From Microcystis aeruginosa FD4 (GTDB taxonomy: Bacteria > Cyanobacteriota > Cyanobacteriia > Cyanobacteriales > Microcystaceae), in the NCBI RefSeq assembly GCF_009792235.1, contig NZ_CP046973.1, forward strand, positions 3,658,001 through 3,722,000: a stretch of 64,000 bases of DNA, in the 5' to 3' direction. A program made the translations under genes and the position numbers. Below the pieces are notes generated by a model. That model was not told the DNA's origin. It searched no databases and was given only the letters and a program-made list of their open reading frames with translations. Shown piece by piece: positions 62,684 to 64,000 of this stretch (its first letter is position 1; every line of letters begins with the position of its first letter).

Positions 62684-63902
62684 ATGTTGATCATCGAAAG
62701 TTTAAAAATGGCCGTCGCCACCCTAGGGGCCAATAAAGTGCGTAGCGGCCTGACCATGTTAGGGATTATCATCGGTAACGCTTCAGTAGTGGCCATGATC
62801 GGTATTGGCCAAGGGGCGCAAACCCTAGCCAATGACCAGTTTGCTAACTTGGGACCCAATACCATTTTTGTGGTGCCGGGGTCGCGACAAGCACGCAATA
62901 CCACCGTTAATTTTCCGAAAACCTTAGTTTTAGCCGATGCTCTGGCGATCGCCGAACAGGTTCCCACAGTCGCTGAAGTCGCCCCGGAAATAAACGCTCG
63001 TTTCCTGATTTCCTATCGTAATCGCAACATGACGGCTCTAGTGACGGGAAGCACCCCAGAATACGCTTCTGTCCGCAATTTTACCCTAGAAAAAGGTCGT
63101 TTGATCAACAATATCGATCTAGTCCGCAACAAACGGGTAACGGTAATCGGCCGTGAAGTGGCAGCGCAACTTTTCCCTACCCAAAATCCCCTCGGTCAAC
63201 AGCTGCGGATCAAAAATCTCAGTTTTGAGGTGATCGGGATTTTAGAGGCGAAAGGCTCCTTTTTTGGCAATAATCAGGATGAAATGCTGATTATTCCCCT
63301 TAGCACTATGAACTCGCAACTGGTGGGCAAAACCGGACCCTACGGTGTCGAGTTGAGTTGGATTAGTCTCACCGCGCGATTCGGGGGAGGAAATACGCGC
63401 CGCTAAGTTCCAAATCGAGAATCTCCTGCGTTTACGTCATAAAATCGTCGCTGAGGATGATTTTCGCGTCGAAACTGCTAAACAAATGATCGAAATCTTC
63501 GGCACGATTACCAAGGGTCTAACCCTACTTTTGGCTCTAATCGCTGGTATTTCCCTGATTGTCGGTGGTATCGGGGTGATGAATATTATGCTCGTTTCGG
63601 TTTCGGAAAGAACCGGGGAAATCGGACTAAGAAAAGCGATCGGAGCCAGAGAACAGGATATTCTCTTACAATTCCTGATTGAATCAACTCTCGTTTCCAT
63701 CGCCGGCGGTGCGCTTGGTATTCTCGTCGGTGCAGGAGCGATCGTTCTCGTCTCCAGTTTCTCTCCCCTGGCTGCCACTGTTTCCGCCACCGCCGTCGCC
63801 CTGTCTTTGAGTGTTTCCACGGGTATTGGTCTCTTTTTTGGCGTTTTTCCCGCCTATCGTGCCTCTAAATTGGAGCCGATTGTCGCCCTCAGAAGTGTCT
63901 AA
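62684..63902 (+). pseudogene. MacB/DevC-type ABC permease, frameshifted
   Basis: Two frames together give one permease: the first (to WISLTAR) has the N-terminal helix and KVRSGLTMLGIIIGNASVVAMIGIGQGA, the periplasmic MacB domain and GREVAAQLFP; the second, read from EEIRAAKFQIENLL, has ITKGLTLLLALIAGISLIVGGIGVMNIMLVSVSERTGEIGLRKAIGA and three helices. One extra base in the CGCGCG run at 63373-63378 explains the break; without it the product has about 405 residues. The ATPase partner is not in the window. Works with the HlyD adaptor. Confidence 0.88.
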
Positions 63903-64000
63903 TTTTTTAACTTCTTTTCGGAGATGTTTTTGCCAAGGATTGCTTTTATAGCTAAGTTAGGGTCTAATGTGTGGGACGGATTTTATAGTCCCGATAACGA

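Overview
The window is chromosomal DNA of a unicellular cyanobacterium. Evidence: isiA/isiB, the tocopherol/plastoquinone-type MPBQ/MSBQ methyltransferase, a sulfate operon carrying the cyanobacterial NIL-domain gene, PyrR, DUF4079, and about 14 copies of the palindrome GCGATCGC (HIP1). Protein similarity recalled from memory, together with the many short tandem repeats and miniature transposon-like elements, points to Microcystis or a close relative. That genus assignment is inference. No rRNA, tRNA, CRISPR array, prophage or intact transposase gene was seen.

Layout. 1-6.8 kb: DedA-family fragment, pentapeptide-repeat protein, peptide-type ABC binding lipoprotein, EEP-family hydrolase, two small stress-type proteins (CsbD, GlsB), pyrR and an amidase. 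6.8-9.7 kb: cobalt importer cbiMNQO behind a cobalamin riboswitch. 9.8-11.7 kb: double-ATPase peptide importer subunit. 12-15.5 kb: feoA-feoB-feoC iron(II) uptake behind a Fur-like box. 15.6-16.6 kb: quinone methyltransferase. 17.2-24.5 kb: zinc-linked region of two minus-strand operons, each with a Zur/Fur-type palindrome at its head. One holds a second threonyl-tRNA synthetase (frameshifted), a COG0523 metallochaperone, hisI and cysS. The other holds a small COG0523-like protein and two metallophosphoesterase-fold proteins with damaged metal sites. 24.6-26.3 kb: two unknowns and an alpha/beta-hydrolase-like protein. 26.3-28.4 kb: iron-stress locus isiA (frameshifted), a 52-residue Cys-rich protein, and isiB. 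29.2 kb: rnc. 30.1-35.3 kb: Crp-type regulator divergent from sbpA-NIL-cysT-cysW-cysA. 35.8-44.6 kb: M1 peptidase, DUF4079, His-rich COG0523 protein, ZnuA-type binding protein, housekeeping thrS, purC. 44.7-53.2 kb: coaE, lone EcfT, lytic transglycosylase, cysC, ABC exporter, epimerase, hemE. 53.3-64 kb: copper ATPase, SLH lipoprotein, FAD reductase, HpnB-like glycosyltransferase, TPR protein, HlyD adaptor and a frameshifted MacB/DevC-type permease.

The main theme is metal homeostasis: Co (cbi), Fe (feo, isi), Zn (COG0523 proteins, ZnuA, thrS2/hisI/cysS operon) and Cu (P-type ATPase), with recognisable riboswitch or operator candidates for several units. A second theme is sulfur supply (sulfate permease, cysC).

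Three genes (thrS2, isiA, the macB-like permease) are broken by what look like single-base indels, and the copper ATPase has a disturbed N-terminus. These may be real decay or sequence errors; the raw sequence cannot tell. Intergenic spaces hold G-rich octamer and heptamer tandem arrays and several short inverted-repeat elements.

The most unusual candidate system is the operon at 17.25-19.6 kb: a COG0523-like protein plus two tandem phosphoesterase-fold proteins that have lost metal ligands, under a putative zinc-responsive operator.
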